A DNA stretch of 64,000 nucleotides, taken from NCBI GenBank assembly GCA_934436435.1, contig CAKSAN010000008.1, forward strand, positions 1 through 64,000. The letters are read 5' to 3'. Shown here piece by piece: positions 47,622 through 57,645 of this stretch (position 1 is the first letter of the stretch; every line of letters starts with the position of its first letter). The notes below the pieces were generated by a model that saw nothing but the letters and a program-made list of their open reading frames with translations, was not told the origin of the DNA and searched no databases. Source of the stretch: an uncultured Acetatifactor sp. GTDB taxonomy: Bacteria; Bacillota; Clostridia; Lachnospirales; Lachnospiraceae. The position numbers were made by a program, and so were the translations under genes.

Positions 47622-47649
47622 CTCTTAACTTTCACGGTTGGAGGAGTGC

Positions 47650-48003
47650 ATGCAGTTTTCGGAATCATTGAAAAAGAATCATCAGTTCCGTTTTGTGTAC
47701 AAAAATGGCAGATCCTATGCCAATAAGTACTTTATCATGTATGTGAAGGAAAATGGCCTTGATAAGAACAGAATCGGAATCAGTGTAAGTAAGAAAGTCG
47801 GCAACAGTGTCATAAGGCACCGGATCACCCGACTGGTCAGAGAAAGTTACAGATTACATGAAAGTGTATTCAATAGTGGTTTGGATATGGTAATCATTGC
47901 AAGGCCGGCCGCGGCTTCCATAGGATATGAAGAAGCGGAGAGCGCGCTGTTACATCTTGCAAAACTTCACCATCTGATAAAAATTTATTTTTATCAGGAT
48001 TAA
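47650..48003 (+). CDS. rnpA: Ribonuclease P protein component
   Basis: This 117-residue protein assists the catalytic RNA of RNase P in 5' tRNA maturation. The signature stretch is KVGNSVIRHRITRLVRESYR, preceded by NRIGISVSKK. I start at the ATG at 47650 after GGAGG; a TTG at 47638 is a less likely start. It lies between rpmH and yidD as usual. Confidence 0.95.
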   Translation: MQFSESLKKNHQFRFVYKNGRSYANKYFIMYVKENGLDKNRIGISVSKKVGNSVIRHRITRLVRESYRLHESVFNSGLDMVIIARPAAASIGYEEAESALLHLAKLHHLIKIYFYQD

Positions 48004-48015
48004 TAAGATTTGTAT

Positions 48016-48225
48016 ATGAAAAAATTAGTTATAGCCATGATCAGGTTCTATCAAAAATATATTTCGCCTTACAAAGGTACCAAATGTCCTTATGTTCCCA
48101 GTTGTTCCCAATATGGTCTGGAAGCCATTCAAAAGTATGGTGTGATCAAGGGAGGACTTCTGGCTGCATGGAGGATTCTTCGGTGCAATCCTTTTTCCAA
48201 GGGAGGATATGATCCGGTACCCTGA
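48016..48225 (+). CDS. yidD: Membrane protein insertion efficiency factor YidD
   Basis: This 69-residue protein has the conserved core [20 protein letters not shown], then [12 protein letters not shown] and [13 protein letters not shown]. YidD assists YidC-dependent membrane insertion through an amphipathic N-terminal helix. The ATG at 48016 lies 12 bases after the rnpA stop; a TTG at 48010 is an alternative. Confidence 0.95.
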   Translation: MKKLVIAMIRFYQKYISPYKGTKCPYVPSCSQYGLEAIQKYGVIKGGLLAAWRILRCNPFSKGGYDPVP

Positions 48226-48265
48226 GAAAATATTTTATAGAATATGGCAAATATTAGGAGGATAA

Positions 48266-49567
48266 ATGAACGGTATTCTTTTGACACAGAATTCCACATT
48301 CATTATCGGGCAGGTCGCATGGGTACTTGGTAAGATAATGGAAGGAATCTTCGAAGTTCTGAACATGATCGGTATTCCTAATATCGGTCTCGCAATCATC
48401 CTTTTTACAATCGTTGTGAATCTGTTGATGATGCCTCTTACCATCAAACAGCAGAAATTCTCTAAACTTTCTGCTAAGATGAATCCCGAGATTCAGGCAA
48501 TTCAGGCAAAATATAAGAATCGTAAGGATCAGGATGCCCAGTTGGCACAGAATCAGGAAATTCAGGCGGTATATGCCAAGTACGGAGTATCTCCTACCGG
48601 CAGTTGTCTGTATCTGTTGATCCAGATGCCGATTTTGTTTGCTTTGTATCGTGTTATCTATGCAATTCCCGCATATGTGGGAAGAGTAAAGGAAGCTTTC
48701 TTCCCTCTGGTAGATAATATTATTGATACAGCAGGTGCTACGGAACTGGTGCAGAATCTGACCAATTCCGGTATGTACAGCAAGCAGTTTACCAATGCAA
48801 GCTTTGTGGCGGGAACCCATAGCGAGTATGTTCAGAATACTATTATTGACTGTCTGAACAAAGCATCTACCGCTGATTTTGCAAGTATCAGCGAGCAGTT
48901 TCCTTCTCTTGCAACAGATGTTACCAATACGGTAAGCAAACTGGAAGAATACAATAACTTCCTGGGACTGAACATCGGTAACTCTCCCTCCTATTTATTA
49001 AAGGAGGCATGGACTAACGGTGCGTGGCTGCTGGTAATCGGAGCAATCGCTATTCCGGTTCTTTCCGCAGTAACCCAGTGGATCAATGTAAAACTGATGC
49101 CTCAGCAGGATACATCTTCTTCTACCAGTGGTAACGATCAGGCTGCAGCAATGGCTTCTTCCATGAAGACCATGAACATGATTATGCCTCTGATGTCTGC
49201 ATGGTTCTGCTTCACATTACCTTCAGGTATGGGATTGTACTGGGTAGCCGGCAGCGTTGTCAGAAGTATCCAGCAGGTAGTGATCAATAAGCACATCGAC
49301 AAGATGAATTTTGATGATATTATCAAGAAAAATTCTGAGAAGAGTGCGAAAAAGCTGGAGAAGATGAAAGTACAGCAGGAAAAGCTGAATGCTTATGCTA
49401 ACATGAGCACCAAGAATATCCAGAAGAAAGCAAACATTTCTTCCAAGGTGGATAACAGTGAAGTATCTGCGGACAGCTATTCCGAAGTAAAGGAAGCTAA
49501 GCCCGGAAGTATGATGGCCAAAGCAAATATGGTCAGAGATTATAATGAAAAAAACAGTCGTAAATAA
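48266..49567 (+). CDS. yidC: Membrane protein insertase YidC (Oxa1 type)
   Basis: This 433-residue insertase has five membrane spans and the conserved region TIKQQKFSKLSAKMNPEIQA with a positively charged cytoplasmic loop (YKNRKDQD). It is long for a Gram-positive YidC because of a loop of about 90 residues between spans 2 and 3 (about 145-235) and a basic, coiled C-terminal tail (ten or more Lys) that may bind the ribosome. No lipoprotein signal (LxxC) is seen at the N-terminus. It precedes jag, as is usual. Confidence 0.95.
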   Translation: MNGILLTQNSTFIIGQVAWVLGKIMEGIFEVLNMIGIPNIGLAIILFTIVVNLLMMPLTIKQQKFSKLSAKMNPEIQAIQAKYKNRKDQDAQLAQNQEIQAVYAKYGVSPTGSCLYLLIQMPILFALYRVIYAIPAYVGRVKEAFFPLVDNIIDTAGATELVQNLTNSGMYSKQFTNASFVAGTHSEYVQNTIIDCLNKASTADFASISEQFPSLATDVTNTVSKLEEYNNFLGLNIGNSPSYLLKEAWTNGAWLLVIGAIAIPVLSAVTQWINVKLMPQQDTSSSTSGNDQAAAMASSMKTMNMIMPLMSAWFCFTLPSGMGLYWVAGSVVRSIQQVVINKHIDKMNFDDIIKKNSEKSAKKLEKMKVQQEKLNAYANMSTKNIQKKANISSKVDNSEVSADSYSEVKEAKPGSMMAKANMVRDYNEKNSRK

Positions 49568-49601
49568 ATTTTCCTTATGATTAATTGAGGAGGTAAGTGA
49601 T

Positions 49602-50228
49602 ATGGATATGATTGAAGTATCTGCAAAGACAGTCAGTGATGCCATTACAGAAGCTTGTCAGAAGCTGGGGGTTACCAGTGATAAGCTGGATTATCAGGTA
49701 GTAGAAGAAGGTTCTTCCGGATTCCTCGGAATCGGAGCAAAGCCCGCAGTCATCAAGGCAGCTGTGAAGAAGAGTTCCGTAGAGGAAGTTGCCAGAGTAT
49801 TCTTAAATGATGTATTCCAGGCAATGAACATGGAAGTTGCCATTGATATTAAGTACAACGAAGAAGAGAAGAGCATGGACATCGAGTTAAGCGGTAATGA
49901 GATGGGTGTTCTGATTGGTAAGAGAGGACAGACACTGGATTCTTTACAGTATCTGGTATCTTTGGTAGCAAATAAAGAGTCTGAAGAGTACATTCATGTA
50001 AAAGTTGATACAGAGAACTATCGTCAGCGCAGAAAAGAAACTCTTGAGAATCTTGCTAAGAATATAGCTTATAAGGTTAAGAGAACCAAGAGAAGTGTAT
50101 CTCTGGAACCTATGAATCCTTATGAGAGAAGAATTATTCATTCCGCATTGCAGAATGATAAATATGTTACTACTCACAGTGAAGGAGAAGAACCCTTCCG
50201 AAGAGTTGTAGTTACTCTCAAGAGATAG
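49602..50228 (+). CDS. khpB: RNA-binding protein KhpB/Jag
   Basis: This 208-residue protein has three parts: an N-terminal Jag_N domain (about 1-55, with GSSGFLGIGAKPA), a KH-II domain (about 80-150, GVLIGKRGQTLDSLQYLVS) and an R3H domain (about 155-208, NPYERRIIHSAL). Jag works with KhpA as an RNA chaperone affecting cell elongation. It is the last gene of the rpmH-rnpA-yidD-yidC-jag cluster, which is closed by an intrinsic terminator. Confidence 0.95.
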   Translation: MDMIEVSAKTVSDAITEACQKLGVTSDKLDYQVVEEGSSGFLGIGAKPAVIKAAVKKSSVEEVARVFLNDVFQAMNMEVAIDIKYNEEEKSMDIELSGNEMGVLIGKRGQTLDSLQYLVSLVANKESEEYIHVKVDTENYRQRRKETLENLAKNIAYKVKRTKRSVSLEPMNPYERRIIHSALQNDKYVTTHSEGEEPFRRVVVTLKR

Positions 50229-50244
50229 TTATCATAAGAGTGAA

Positions 50245-50287
50245 AAAGCCGGTATTAGAATTTGATTCTATTTACCGGCTTTATTTA
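50245..50287 (+). terminator. Intrinsic terminator after jag
   Basis: AAAAGCCGGTA (50245-50255) pairs with TACCGGCTTTA (50274-50284), followed by a T-rich stretch. Confidence 0.75.
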
Positions 50288-50314
50288 CAACTACCTGTTT
50301 TATGGAGTATAATT
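50285..50314 (+). promoter_or_regulatory. Promoter of the sulfatase-fold gene
   Basis: TTTACA (50285-50290) and TATAAT (50309-50314) are 18 bases apart, directly after the jag terminator and 27 bases before the start codon. Confidence 0.5.
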
Positions 50315-50341
50315 ATCTATATTTTAAGGAGATATAAGGAA

Positions 50342-52036
50342 ATGAAGAGTTGGCTGCAGAAAAAATGGAATAAGGGAAAGATGCTTGCAGAATTAAAGCC
50401 TGCTTTTTTTCTGTCTCTGACTTTTTGTTTTATGCTCTTGATCTATGCACCGCTGGAACTCTATGTAAATAATATGGAAGAGTTCTGGTACGATGCATTT
50501 TTACTGTTTCCTTTTATTATCAAGGATTTCTTTTTCTTTTTTGCTATCAGTCTGGCAGGCTTTGCAGTGGCTTACCTGGTGGCAAAGATTGTATATGAAA
50601 TTGCCCTGTACGGTTATTTTGTCTGTATGATTGCATGTTATATCCAAGGCAATTATATGATAAAAGGGTTGCCTCCTCTGGATGGTACGGATATCAATTG
50701 GACATGGTACCGGCCGGAAATGATAAAATCTACGATTATGTGGGCTGCAGTTGCAGTCATCTGCCTTATCGGATTTTTTATTTTGAAATATGATAAGGTG
50801 AAAAAAGCAATTTTTTATATCAGTATTTTTATGGTTTTAATGCTGGCAAGTACGATTACCGTTCTTTCTATCAATGGTGATATTTTTACGAAGAAGCAGT
50901 ATGAAAAATTCAATAAACTGGATCAGTTTGAAATGTCGACAGATACAAATTTTGTTATTGTCATGTTGGATGCCATAGATGAAGAGTGTTTCTGGCAGGT
51001 ATGGGAGCAGCATCCGGAATATGCAGAAGAAATGCGGGATTTTACTTTCTATAATAATGCAATGTCCGGGTATGCTTATACCGACCATTCTCTTCCACTG
51101 ATTATATCAGGGGAATGGTATGAAAATAAAGAACCTTTTTCGGATTACCAGATCCGGATATTTAAGGATTCTCCTTTTTTCAATCGTCTGAAGGAGCAGG
51201 GTTATACATTAAGTTATTATGAGGATGAATATAAATTTGAAGTTGGCGTAATGGATGGTGCCTTTAACAATTTGGCTTATACACAATCTTCTCTCTGGGA
51301 TGCGCCTTTGTTTAATAAGCGTATTATTAAAATGGTCGGTATGAAATATGCGCCTTATCTGTTAAAGCCCAAGTGCTGGTTCAATGTGGATATGCTGAAC
51401 AATCAGGAGATGACGCCGAAGGACGAAGAATTATTCTCCTGGAAGAATAAAGCTTTTTATGATGATGTAAAAGAAGATGACATTACTTATGTGGATGGAA
51501 AAAGATTTAAGTTGATTCATTTGATGGGAGCTCATGTTCCTTTCTATTATGACAAGGATGTCAATGAAATAGACAATGCCAATTACTATACCTGTATTGA
51601 ATCTTCCATGACCGTTACCATGGCCTATCTGGATAAATTAAGAGAAGCGGGAGTCTATGACAATTCTGTCATTATTGTACTTTCGGATCATGGATACAAT
51701 ATAGAGGGGGATGCCGTGGATACTCCGCAGCGTAATGAGAACGAAACCGGTAGACAACATCCTATTCTATTTATAAAAGGATTGAATGAAAATCATGATT
51801 TTCAGGTATCCGGAGCACCAATCTCTTATGCGGATCTGGTGAGTGCCTATTATCAATTGATGGATGGTGTGGCGTCCGATAATTGCTTTGAATATAAAGA
51901 AGGTGATCAGAGAGAGCGTAGATACCTTCTTTATAAATACCTTGGAGAAGACCATATGGTAGAATATGTACAGACAGGTTATGCAGGTGATGAGTCGACA
52001 CTGATTCCCACAGGAAGAGTGTTTGATGCCAAATAA
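50342..52036 (+). CDS. Membrane-anchored sulfatase/phosphoethanolamine-transferase-fold protein
   Basis: This 564-residue protein has about five hydrophobic segments in its first 220 residues. An extracellular alkaline-phosphatase-superfamily domain follows: metal-site aspartate in FVIVMLDAIDEECF, a probable nucleophile threonine in GYAYTDHSLPLIISG, and VLSDHGYN for the second metal site. Relatives include LTA synthases and lipid-modifying transferases; I would not choose a substrate. It separates jag from mnmE, genes that are often adjacent, and has its own promoter, so it may be a lineage-specific insertion. ATG at 50342 follows AAGGAGATATAAGGAA; the apparent GTG upstream lies in the jag terminator. 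Confidence 0.8.
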   Translation: MKSWLQKKWNKGKMLAELKPAFFLSLTFCFMLLIYAPLELYVNNMEEFWYDAFLLFPFIIKDFFFFFAISLAGFAVAYLVAKIVYEIALYGYFVCMIACYIQGNYMIKGLPPLDGTDINWTWYRPEMIKSTIMWAAVAVICLIGFFILKYDKVKKAIFYISIFMVLMLASTITVLSINGDIFTKKQYEKFNKLDQFEMSTDTNFVIVMLDAIDEECFWQVWEQHPEYAEEMRDFTFYNNAMSGYAYTDHSLPLIISGEWYENKEPFSDYQIRIFKDSPFFNRLKEQGYTLSYYEDEYKFEVGVMDGAFNNLAYTQSSLWDAPLFNKRIIKMVGMKYAPYLLKPKCWFNVDMLNNQEMTPKDEELFSWKNKAFYDDVKEDDITYVDGKRFKLIHLMGAHVPFYYDKDVNEIDNANYYTCIESSMTVTMAYLDKLREAGVYDNSVIIVLSDHGYNIEGDAVDTPQRNENETGRQHPILFIKGLNENHDFQVSGAPISYADLVSAYYQLMDGVASDNCFEYKEGDQRERRYLLYKYLGEDHMVEYVQTGYAGDESTLIPTGRVFDAK

Positions 52037-52054
52037 ATAATAGCGAGTATTAAT

Positions 52055-53479
52055 ATGGGAAAATATGAAAATGAAACAATAGCCGCCATTGCTACAGCAT
52101 TATCGGATTCCGGAATCGGTATTGTAAGAATCAGTGGTGAAAATGCCATATATATAGTAAACAGTATTTTTTGTTCTGCATCCGGAAAAAAGATACTGAC
52201 AAAAGTGCAGAGTCATACGATTCATTATGGCTATATTGTAGATAAAGATAAAAATATTATTGATGAAGTAATGGTTGCCGTTATGAAAGCTCCCAGAAGT
52301 TATACCACAGAGGATACGGTGGAAATCAACTGTCACGGCGGTGTTCTGGTCATGCAGAAAGTACTGGAAAGAGTATTGCAGGCCGGTGCCAGACTGGCGG
52401 AGCCGGGAGAGTTCACCAAGAGAGCCTTTCTAAATGGCAGAATCGATCTGTCCCGGGCAGAAGCGGTCATTGATGTAATCCATTCGCAGAACGAATATGC
52501 GCTTTCTTCTTCGGTCAGTCAGTTAAAGGGACGGCTTTCGGATAAGATTCACAGCCTGCGGGAAAATATTTTATACCAGATTGCTTTTATTGAATCGGCA
52601 TTGGATGATCCGGAGCATATCAGTCTGGATGGATATCCGGAGCAGCTGGCCGGTAAGGTCACAGGTTTTGAAAAAGAGATTCAAAAACTGCTGGCGACAG
52701 CGGATAACGGAAGACTGATGAAGGAAGGAATCTCCACAGTGATTGTCGGAAAGCCTAATGCAGGAAAATCTTCTTTGCTGAACATGTTGCTGGGAGAGGA
52801 CAGAGCCATTGTTACGGAGATCGCCGGAACCACCAGAGATGCTTTGCATGAGACCATCAATCTGCATGGAATCAGCCTGAATATGATAGATACGGCAGGA
52901 ATTCATGAGACACAGGATGTAGTAGAAAAAATTGGTGTGGAGCGTGCCAAAAAATATGCCGTAGAAGCGGATCTGATACTGTATGTTGTAGATGCCTCAG
53001 GAGATCTGGATGAGGATGACCGGGAGATCATATCCCTGTTGGAAGGAAAAAAGACGATCATTCTGTTGAATAAATCGGATTTGGAGAATAAAATTACCGA
53101 AGACAGCCTGAAAGACAGTCTTGCAAAGGTATTGGAACATACCGAAGAGATTCGGATTCTTCGTACTTCTACCATTGATCCTTCTTCGGAAGATTCCGGG
53201 ATGGAGGAACTGGAAGAGACCATTCGGAATATGTTTTTCGAAGGTGAATTAAAGCATAATAACCAATTGATAGTTACCAATCTCAGACATAAAGAAGCTC
53301 TTCAAGATGCTTTGAACAGTCTGCAACTGGTAGAGAGAAGTATTGAAGACGGGATGCCGGAAGATTTTTATTCCATTGACCTGACCAGTGCTTATGCATC
53401 TCTGGGTAAGATCATCGGAGAAGAAGTAGATGAAGATGTGGTCAATGAGATTTTCTCTAAATTTTGTATGGGTAAGTAA
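52055..53479 (+). CDS. mnmE: tRNA modification GTPase MnmE
   Basis: This 474-residue GTPase, with MnmG, installs the carboxymethylaminomethyl group on wobble uridines. The N-terminal folate-binding domain ([20 protein letters not shown]) and helical domain hold the GTPase domain, with [24 protein letters not shown] and NKSD. The C-terminal cysteine lies in FCMGK. It is 20 bp upstream of mnmG. Confidence 0.97.
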   Translation: MGKYENETIAAIATALSDSGIGIVRISGENAIYIVNSIFCSASGKKILTKVQSHTIHYGYIVDKDKNIIDEVMVAVMKAPRSYTTEDTVEINCHGGVLVMQKVLERVLQAGARLAEPGEFTKRAFLNGRIDLSRAEAVIDVIHSQNEYALSSSVSQLKGRLSDKIHSLRENILYQIAFIESALDDPEHISLDGYPEQLAGKVTGFEKEIQKLLATADNGRLMKEGISTVIVGKPNAGKSSLLNMLLGEDRAIVTEIAGTTRDALHETINLHGISLNMIDTAGIHETQDVVEKIGVERAKKYAVEADLILYVVDASGDLDEDDREIISLLEGKKTIILLNKSDLENKITEDSLKDSLAKVLEHTEEIRILRTSTIDPSSEDSGMEELEETIRNMFFEGELKHNNQLIVTNLRHKEALQDALNSLQLVERSIEDGMPEDFYSIDLTSAYASLGKIIGEEVDEDVVNEIFSKFCMGK

Positions 53480-53499
53480 TAACCAGAAGGAAAAATACT

Positions 53500-55395
53500 A
53501 TGGAACTAAAGAAGCAAGTAGATGTATGTGTGGTAGGTGCCGGTCATGCCGGATGTGAAGCAGCGCTGGCCTGTGCAAGACTGGGTCTGAAGACAGTGAT
53601 CTTTACGGTAAGTGTAGACAGTATTGCTTTGATGCCCTGTAATCCCAATGTCGGCGGATCTTCCAAAGGTCATCTGGTTAGAGAATTGGATGCTCTGGGC
53701 GGAGAAATGGGTAAGAATATAGATAAGACTTTTATTCAGTCTAAAATGCTGAATGTGTCCAAGGGTCCCGCGGTACACTCTTTGCGGGCACAGGCGGACA
53801 AAGCGGAATATTCCAGAGCTATGCGTAAGGTATTGGAAAATCAGGAGAATCTTCTGATCAAGCAGGCAGAAGTCTGCGAACTTCTCTGGAAAGAGACAGA
53901 AGATCATAAGAAGAAAATTACCGGTTTGAAGACTTTTACCGGTGCCATCTATGAGTGTAAAGCGGTAGTCCTCTGTACCGGAACTTATCTGCGGGCCAGA
54001 TGTCTGTGTGGGGAATCCATTACTTATACAGGACCCAATGGGTTACAGGCAGCCAATCATCTGACCGATTCTCTGAAAGCCATGGGAATCGAGATGCGTC
54101 GTTTCAAGACGGGAACTCCTGCCAGAATGGACAAGCGTTCTCTTGATTTTTCCAAGATGGAAGAGCAGTTTGGAGATGAGAGGATCGTTCCTTTTTCCTT
54201 TTCTACGGATCCGGAGTCTATACAGAAGGAACAGGCTTCCTGCTGGCTGACCTATACGAATGAGAACACCCATGAAATTATACGGAATAATCTGGATCGT
54301 TCTCCTATTTATGCAGGTATCATTGAGGGAACCGGACCCAGATATTGTCCTTCCATCGAAGACAAGGTTGTAAAATTTGCGGAAAAGGAAAGACATCAGG
54401 TATTCATTGAGCCGGAAGGTCTGCACACGAATGAAATGTACGTCGGCGGCATGTCGTCTTCTCTGCCGGAAGATGTGCAGTTAGCTATGTATCGAACTGT
54501 TCCCGGATTGGAACATTGTGAGATTGTAAGAAATGCTTATGCTATCGAATATGACTGCATCAATGCAAAGCAGTTGTATCCTTCTCTGGAGTTTAAAAAT
54601 ATCAACGGTCTGTTCAGTGGCGGGCAGTTTAACGGAAGCAGCGGATACGAGGAAGCTGCTTCCCAGGGATTGATTGCCGGAATTAATGCAGCGATGTCTG
54701 TTCTGCACAGAGATCCTTTGATCCTGGATCGTTCCGAAAGCTATATTGGTGTACTGATCGATGATCTGGTGACCAAGGATAACAGAGAACCCTATCGTAT
54801 GATGACTTCCAGAGCGGAATATCGTCTGTTGCTTCGTCAGGATAATGCGGATCTGCGTCTTCGTAAGAAAGGCTACGAGATCGGACTGGTCTCACAGCAG
54901 GAATATGATGCTTTAGTGGAAAAAGAAGAGTTGATCGATCGGGAAATTCAGCGTTTGAAAAATACTTCTGTAGGTGCCAATAAAGAAATTCAACATTTTC
55001 TGGAAGAAAGCGGAAGCTCTCCTCTGAAAACCGCTGCAACACTGGCAGAACTGATTTGCCGACCGGAACTGGGATATGCAGCACTGGCTCCCATTGATAA
55101 GGAGAGACAGACTCTTCCTCCTACAGTTGTGGAACAGGTGGAAATTGAGATCAAATACGAAGGCTATATTATCAGACAGAAACGTCAGGTAGAACAGTAT
55201 CGTAAGATGGAGAAAAAACTGATTCCGGAGTCTCTGGACTATGATGAGGTTCCTTCCCTTCGACTGGAAGCGAGACAGAAGCTGAAGGAATTCCGCCCGG
55301 TCTCTGTAGGACAGGCTTCCCGTATTTCCGGTGTATCGCCGGCAGATATTTCTGTTTTACTGGTATATCTGGAACATTATAAAGTGACAAAGTAA
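53500..55395 (+). CDS. mnmG: tRNA modification enzyme MnmG (GidA)
   Basis: This 631-residue FAD enzyme has the dinucleotide-binding start [16 protein letters not shown] and the family signatures [16 protein letters not shown] and [18 protein letters not shown]. The C-terminal helical region binds MnmE. It is followed by rsmG after 16 bp, so mnmE-mnmG-rsmG form one transcription unit. Confidence 0.97.
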   Translation: MELKKQVDVCVVGAGHAGCEAALACARLGLKTVIFTVSVDSIALMPCNPNVGGSSKGHLVRELDALGGEMGKNIDKTFIQSKMLNVSKGPAVHSLRAQADKAEYSRAMRKVLENQENLLIKQAEVCELLWKETEDHKKKITGLKTFTGAIYECKAVVLCTGTYLRARCLCGESITYTGPNGLQAANHLTDSLKAMGIEMRRFKTGTPARMDKRSLDFSKMEEQFGDERIVPFSFSTDPESIQKEQASCWLTYTNENTHEIIRNNLDRSPIYAGIIEGTGPRYCPSIEDKVVKFAEKERHQVFIEPEGLHTNEMYVGGMSSSLPEDVQLAMYRTVPGLEHCEIVRNAYAIEYDCINAKQLYPSLEFKNINGLFSGGQFNGSSGYEEAASQGLIAGINAAMSVLHRDPLILDRSESYIGVLIDDLVTKDNREPYRMMTSRAEYRLLLRQDNADLRLRKKGYEIGLVSQQEYDALVEKEELIDREIQRLKNTSVGANKEIQHFLEESGSSPLKTAATLAELICRPELGYAALAPIDKERQTLPPTVVEQVEIEIKYEGYIIRQKRQVEQYRKMEKKLIPESLDYDEVPSLRLEARQKLKEFRPVSVGQASRISGVSPADISVLLVYLEHYKVTK

Positions 55396-55411
55396 TACCA
55401 TGGAGGAATGC

Positions 55412-56137
55412 ATGGCAGATTATAATACAGAACAATTCGAAAAAGATTGTAAGGCATTGAGTGTGACTTTAAGTGACGAGCAGATCCGGCAATTTTTGAA
55501 ATACTATGAAATGTTGACAGAATGGAATGAAGTCATGAACCTTACGGCCATTACAGAATACGATGAGGTCATGAAAAAACATTTTGTGGACAGCATATCC
55601 CTTTGCAAAGCCTATGATATTACACAGAAAAAAACGGTGATAGATGTGGGAACCGGTGCCGGATTTCCGGGTCTTGCTTTGAAAATTGCTTTTCCTAATC
55701 TACAGGTAACCCTGTTGGATTCCCTGAATAAGAGAATCAATTTTCTAAATGAAGTGGTTGCTTCTCTGGGACTTACCGGAGTAGAGACAATCCACGGACG
55801 TGCGGAGGATTATGCCAAGCCGGGAAAATGTAGAGAAAAATATGATCTCTGTGTCTCCAGAGCAGTAGCAAACCTTTCCACATTATCTGAGTACTGTCTT
55901 CCTTTTGTAAAAGTGGGAGGAAAGTTTATCTCTTACAAATCAGAGAAAATTGTGGAGGAAATGAATGCGGCACAGCATGCAGTAAAAATACTTGGCGGAA
56001 AAATGGATGGCCAGGTGGAATTTACACTTCCGGATTCCGATATTTATCGTAACCTATTTATTATTACAAAAGAAAAAACAACACCTGCAAAATATCCTAG
56101 AAAAGCAGGCTTGCCATTAAAGGAACCTTTGGTATAA
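55412..56137 (+). CDS. rsmG: 16S rRNA (guanine-N7)-methyltransferase RsmG
   Basis: This 241-residue SAM enzyme methylates N7 of a guanine in 16S rRNA (G527 in E. coli numbering). The SAM motif is VIDVGTGAGFPGLALKIAFP and the next strand LLDSLNKRINFLN. I start at 55412 with GGAGGA six bases upstream; an ATG four codons earlier overlaps that site. A promoter for the following genes overlaps its stop codon. Confidence 0.95.
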   Translation: MADYNTEQFEKDCKALSVTLSDEQIRQFLKYYEMLTEWNEVMNLTAITEYDEVMKKHFVDSISLCKAYDITQKKTVIDVGTGAGFPGLALKIAFPNLQVTLLDSLNKRINFLNEVVASLGLTGVETIHGRAEDYAKPGKCREKYDLCVSRAVANLSTLSEYCLPFVKVGGKFISYKSEKIVEEMNAAQHAVKILGGKMDGQVEFTLPDSDIYRNLFIITKEKTTPAKYPRKAGLPLKEPLV

Positions 56138-56138
56138 T
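56111..56138 (+). promoter_or_regulatory. Promoter candidate at the rsmG stop codon
   Basis: TTGCCA (56111-56116) and TATAAT (56133-56138) are 16 bases apart. A second candidate, TTTACA-17-TAAGAT (56183-56211), lies closer to the next gene. Confidence 0.45.
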
Positions 56139-56232
56139 ATGGTATAGAAACGATACGTTGAATTTCTTTTTTTAAAAGATATTTTACATGAAAACAAAAT
56201 TCCTTTAAGATAAGATAATGGAATATTTACAA

Positions 56233-56250
56233 ATAGAACATATGTTCTAT
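56233..56250. promoter_or_regulatory. LexA/SOS-box-like palindrome
   Basis: ATAGAACATATGTTCTAT is a perfect 18-base palindrome containing GAAC-N4-GTTC, the core of the Gram-positive LexA box (Bacillus consensus CGAACRNRYGTTYG; only the outer C and G differ). It lies just upstream of the ribosome site of the following kinase gene. An autoregulatory site for the NarL-type regulator is the main alternative. Confidence 0.5.
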
Positions 56251-56260
56251 GAGGTATTAT

Positions 56261-56962
56261 ATGAACCATACTAAAGATGATAAATTGGATATTCGGACTT
56301 GTGATACAGAAAATGGCAGAAAGATGATAGAGATGCTGGAAACAGAGAGAAAAAGGATTGTTTCCGAACTTCATGATACTTCTTTGCAGAATATTGCTTA
56401 TTTTGTTCGTAAAATAGAATTGGCATCCTTATATATGGATAAGGATCCGGTTAGAGCAAAAATGGAATTATGTATTGTAAGTAGGGGATTACATAATGTA
56501 ATTGAAGATATTCGAAGTACTATTTTTAATCTCCGACCTATGACATTTGATGATCTGGGATTGAAGGCCTCTTTTGAAAGATTGTTGGATCTCTTGAATG
56601 AAGACAGGCAATATTCCATGGATGTTGATATTGATGATATTTCATGTGAAACAGATGATTATTTTTGTATTACACTTTACCGGGTCGTACAGGAATGCCT
56701 TTTGAATATACAAAAACACTCTGATGCTTCCAAAGTTTTATTTCATTGTAAGAAAGACAATAAAAAATATAATATTGTTATACAGGACAATGGAAAAGGA
56801 TTTAGTATGGAACAAGCAGAGAATAAGTCTAACAATCATTTTGGTATGGCATTGATCCATGAGGGCGTGGAATTGTTAGATGGTACGATTCATGTTAATT
56901 CTGTTATGGGAAAAGGTACTACTATAGAGATAACGATTCCTACAGATTCTTACGAAAGCTAA
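56261..56962 (+). CDS. NarL/DegS-type sensor histidine kinase, soluble
   Basis: This 233-residue kinase has no membrane segment. The dimerisation helix has the phospho-acceptor histidine in ELHDTSLQN (residue 38 from the chosen start) and the ATPase domain VVQECLLNIQKHSDA, VIQDNGKGF and GMALIHEGVELL. Sensors of this kind lack a visible input domain and may read an internal signal through other proteins. It pairs with the regulator 28 bp downstream. ATG at 56261 follows GAGG; an ATG at 56249 would overlap the palindrome. Confidence 0.9.
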   Translation: MNHTKDDKLDIRTCDTENGRKMIEMLETERKRIVSELHDTSLQNIAYFVRKIELASLYMDKDPVRAKMELCIVSRGLHNVIEDIRSTIFNLRPMTFDDLGLKASFERLLDLLNEDRQYSMDVDIDDISCETDDYFCITLYRVVQECLLNIQKHSDASKVLFHCKKDNKKYNIVIQDNGKGFSMEQAENKSNNHFGMALIHEGVELLDGTIHVNSVMGKGTTIEITIPTDSYES

Positions 56963-56990
56963 GTAAAAGTAAGTGAGGTTATTATAATAT

Positions 56991-57635
56991 ATGAGTATTA
57001 AGGTTATGTTGGCAGATGATCATGTTCTGATGAGAGAAGGAATTCGTCAGTTATTGGAGTTTGATGGAACAATTTCTGTGATTGCTGAGGCTAATAATGG
57101 TGTGGAATGTATGGAACAGTTATTAACGGTTCATCCGGATATTCTGCTCTTGGATATTAATATGCCTGTTATGAATGGAATAGAAGTGCTTCAGGAAATT
57201 AAGAAGAAAAAAATTTCGGTGAAAGTATTGGTTCTTACAGTACATAATGAGGTGGAATATCTTCTGAAAGCAGTGGACATTGGTGTCGACGGTTATATTA
57301 TGAAGGATGCGGAATTAGCAGAATTGAAGAATGCTATTAACTGCATTATGCAGGGAGATACTTATATTCAACCAAGTCTTGTTCCGGCTTTAAACAGTCG
57401 ATTGGTATCCAGAGATGTGGACAAAGAGAAAATCAATAGTCTCACGAAGAGAGAGTTGGAAGTCCTTATTGAAGTAGCAAACGGAATGTTTAATAAGGAG
57501 ATCGCAACCTCTCTGAATATCAGTGAGAGAACTGTAAAAAATCATATCTCTAATATTTTTAAAAAGATAGATGTATCGGATCGAACACAGGCAGCTGTGT
57601 TTGCTATTAAAAATAATCTTATAAAATTGTATTAG
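56991..57635 (+). CDS. NarL/LuxR-family response regulator
   Basis: This 214-residue regulator has a receiver domain with D55 in LLLDINMPV and K in GYIMKDAEL, and a C-terminal LuxR-type helix-turn-helix (LTKRELEVLIEVANG, NKEIATSLNISERTVKNHI). It is the partner of the preceding soluble kinase. It ends ten bases from the convergent YbaK gene. Its targets are not apparent. Confidence 0.93.
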   Translation: MSIKVMLADDHVLMREGIRQLLEFDGTISVIAEANNGVECMEQLLTVHPDILLLDINMPVMNGIEVLQEIKKKKISVKVLVLTVHNEVEYLLKAVDIGVDGYIMKDAELAELKNAINCIMQGDTYIQPSLVPALNSRLVSRDVDKEKINSLTKRELEVLIEVANGMFNKEIATSLNISERTVKNHISNIFKKIDVSDRTQAAVFAIKNNLIKLY

Positions 57636-57645
57636 GCAGCAGATC

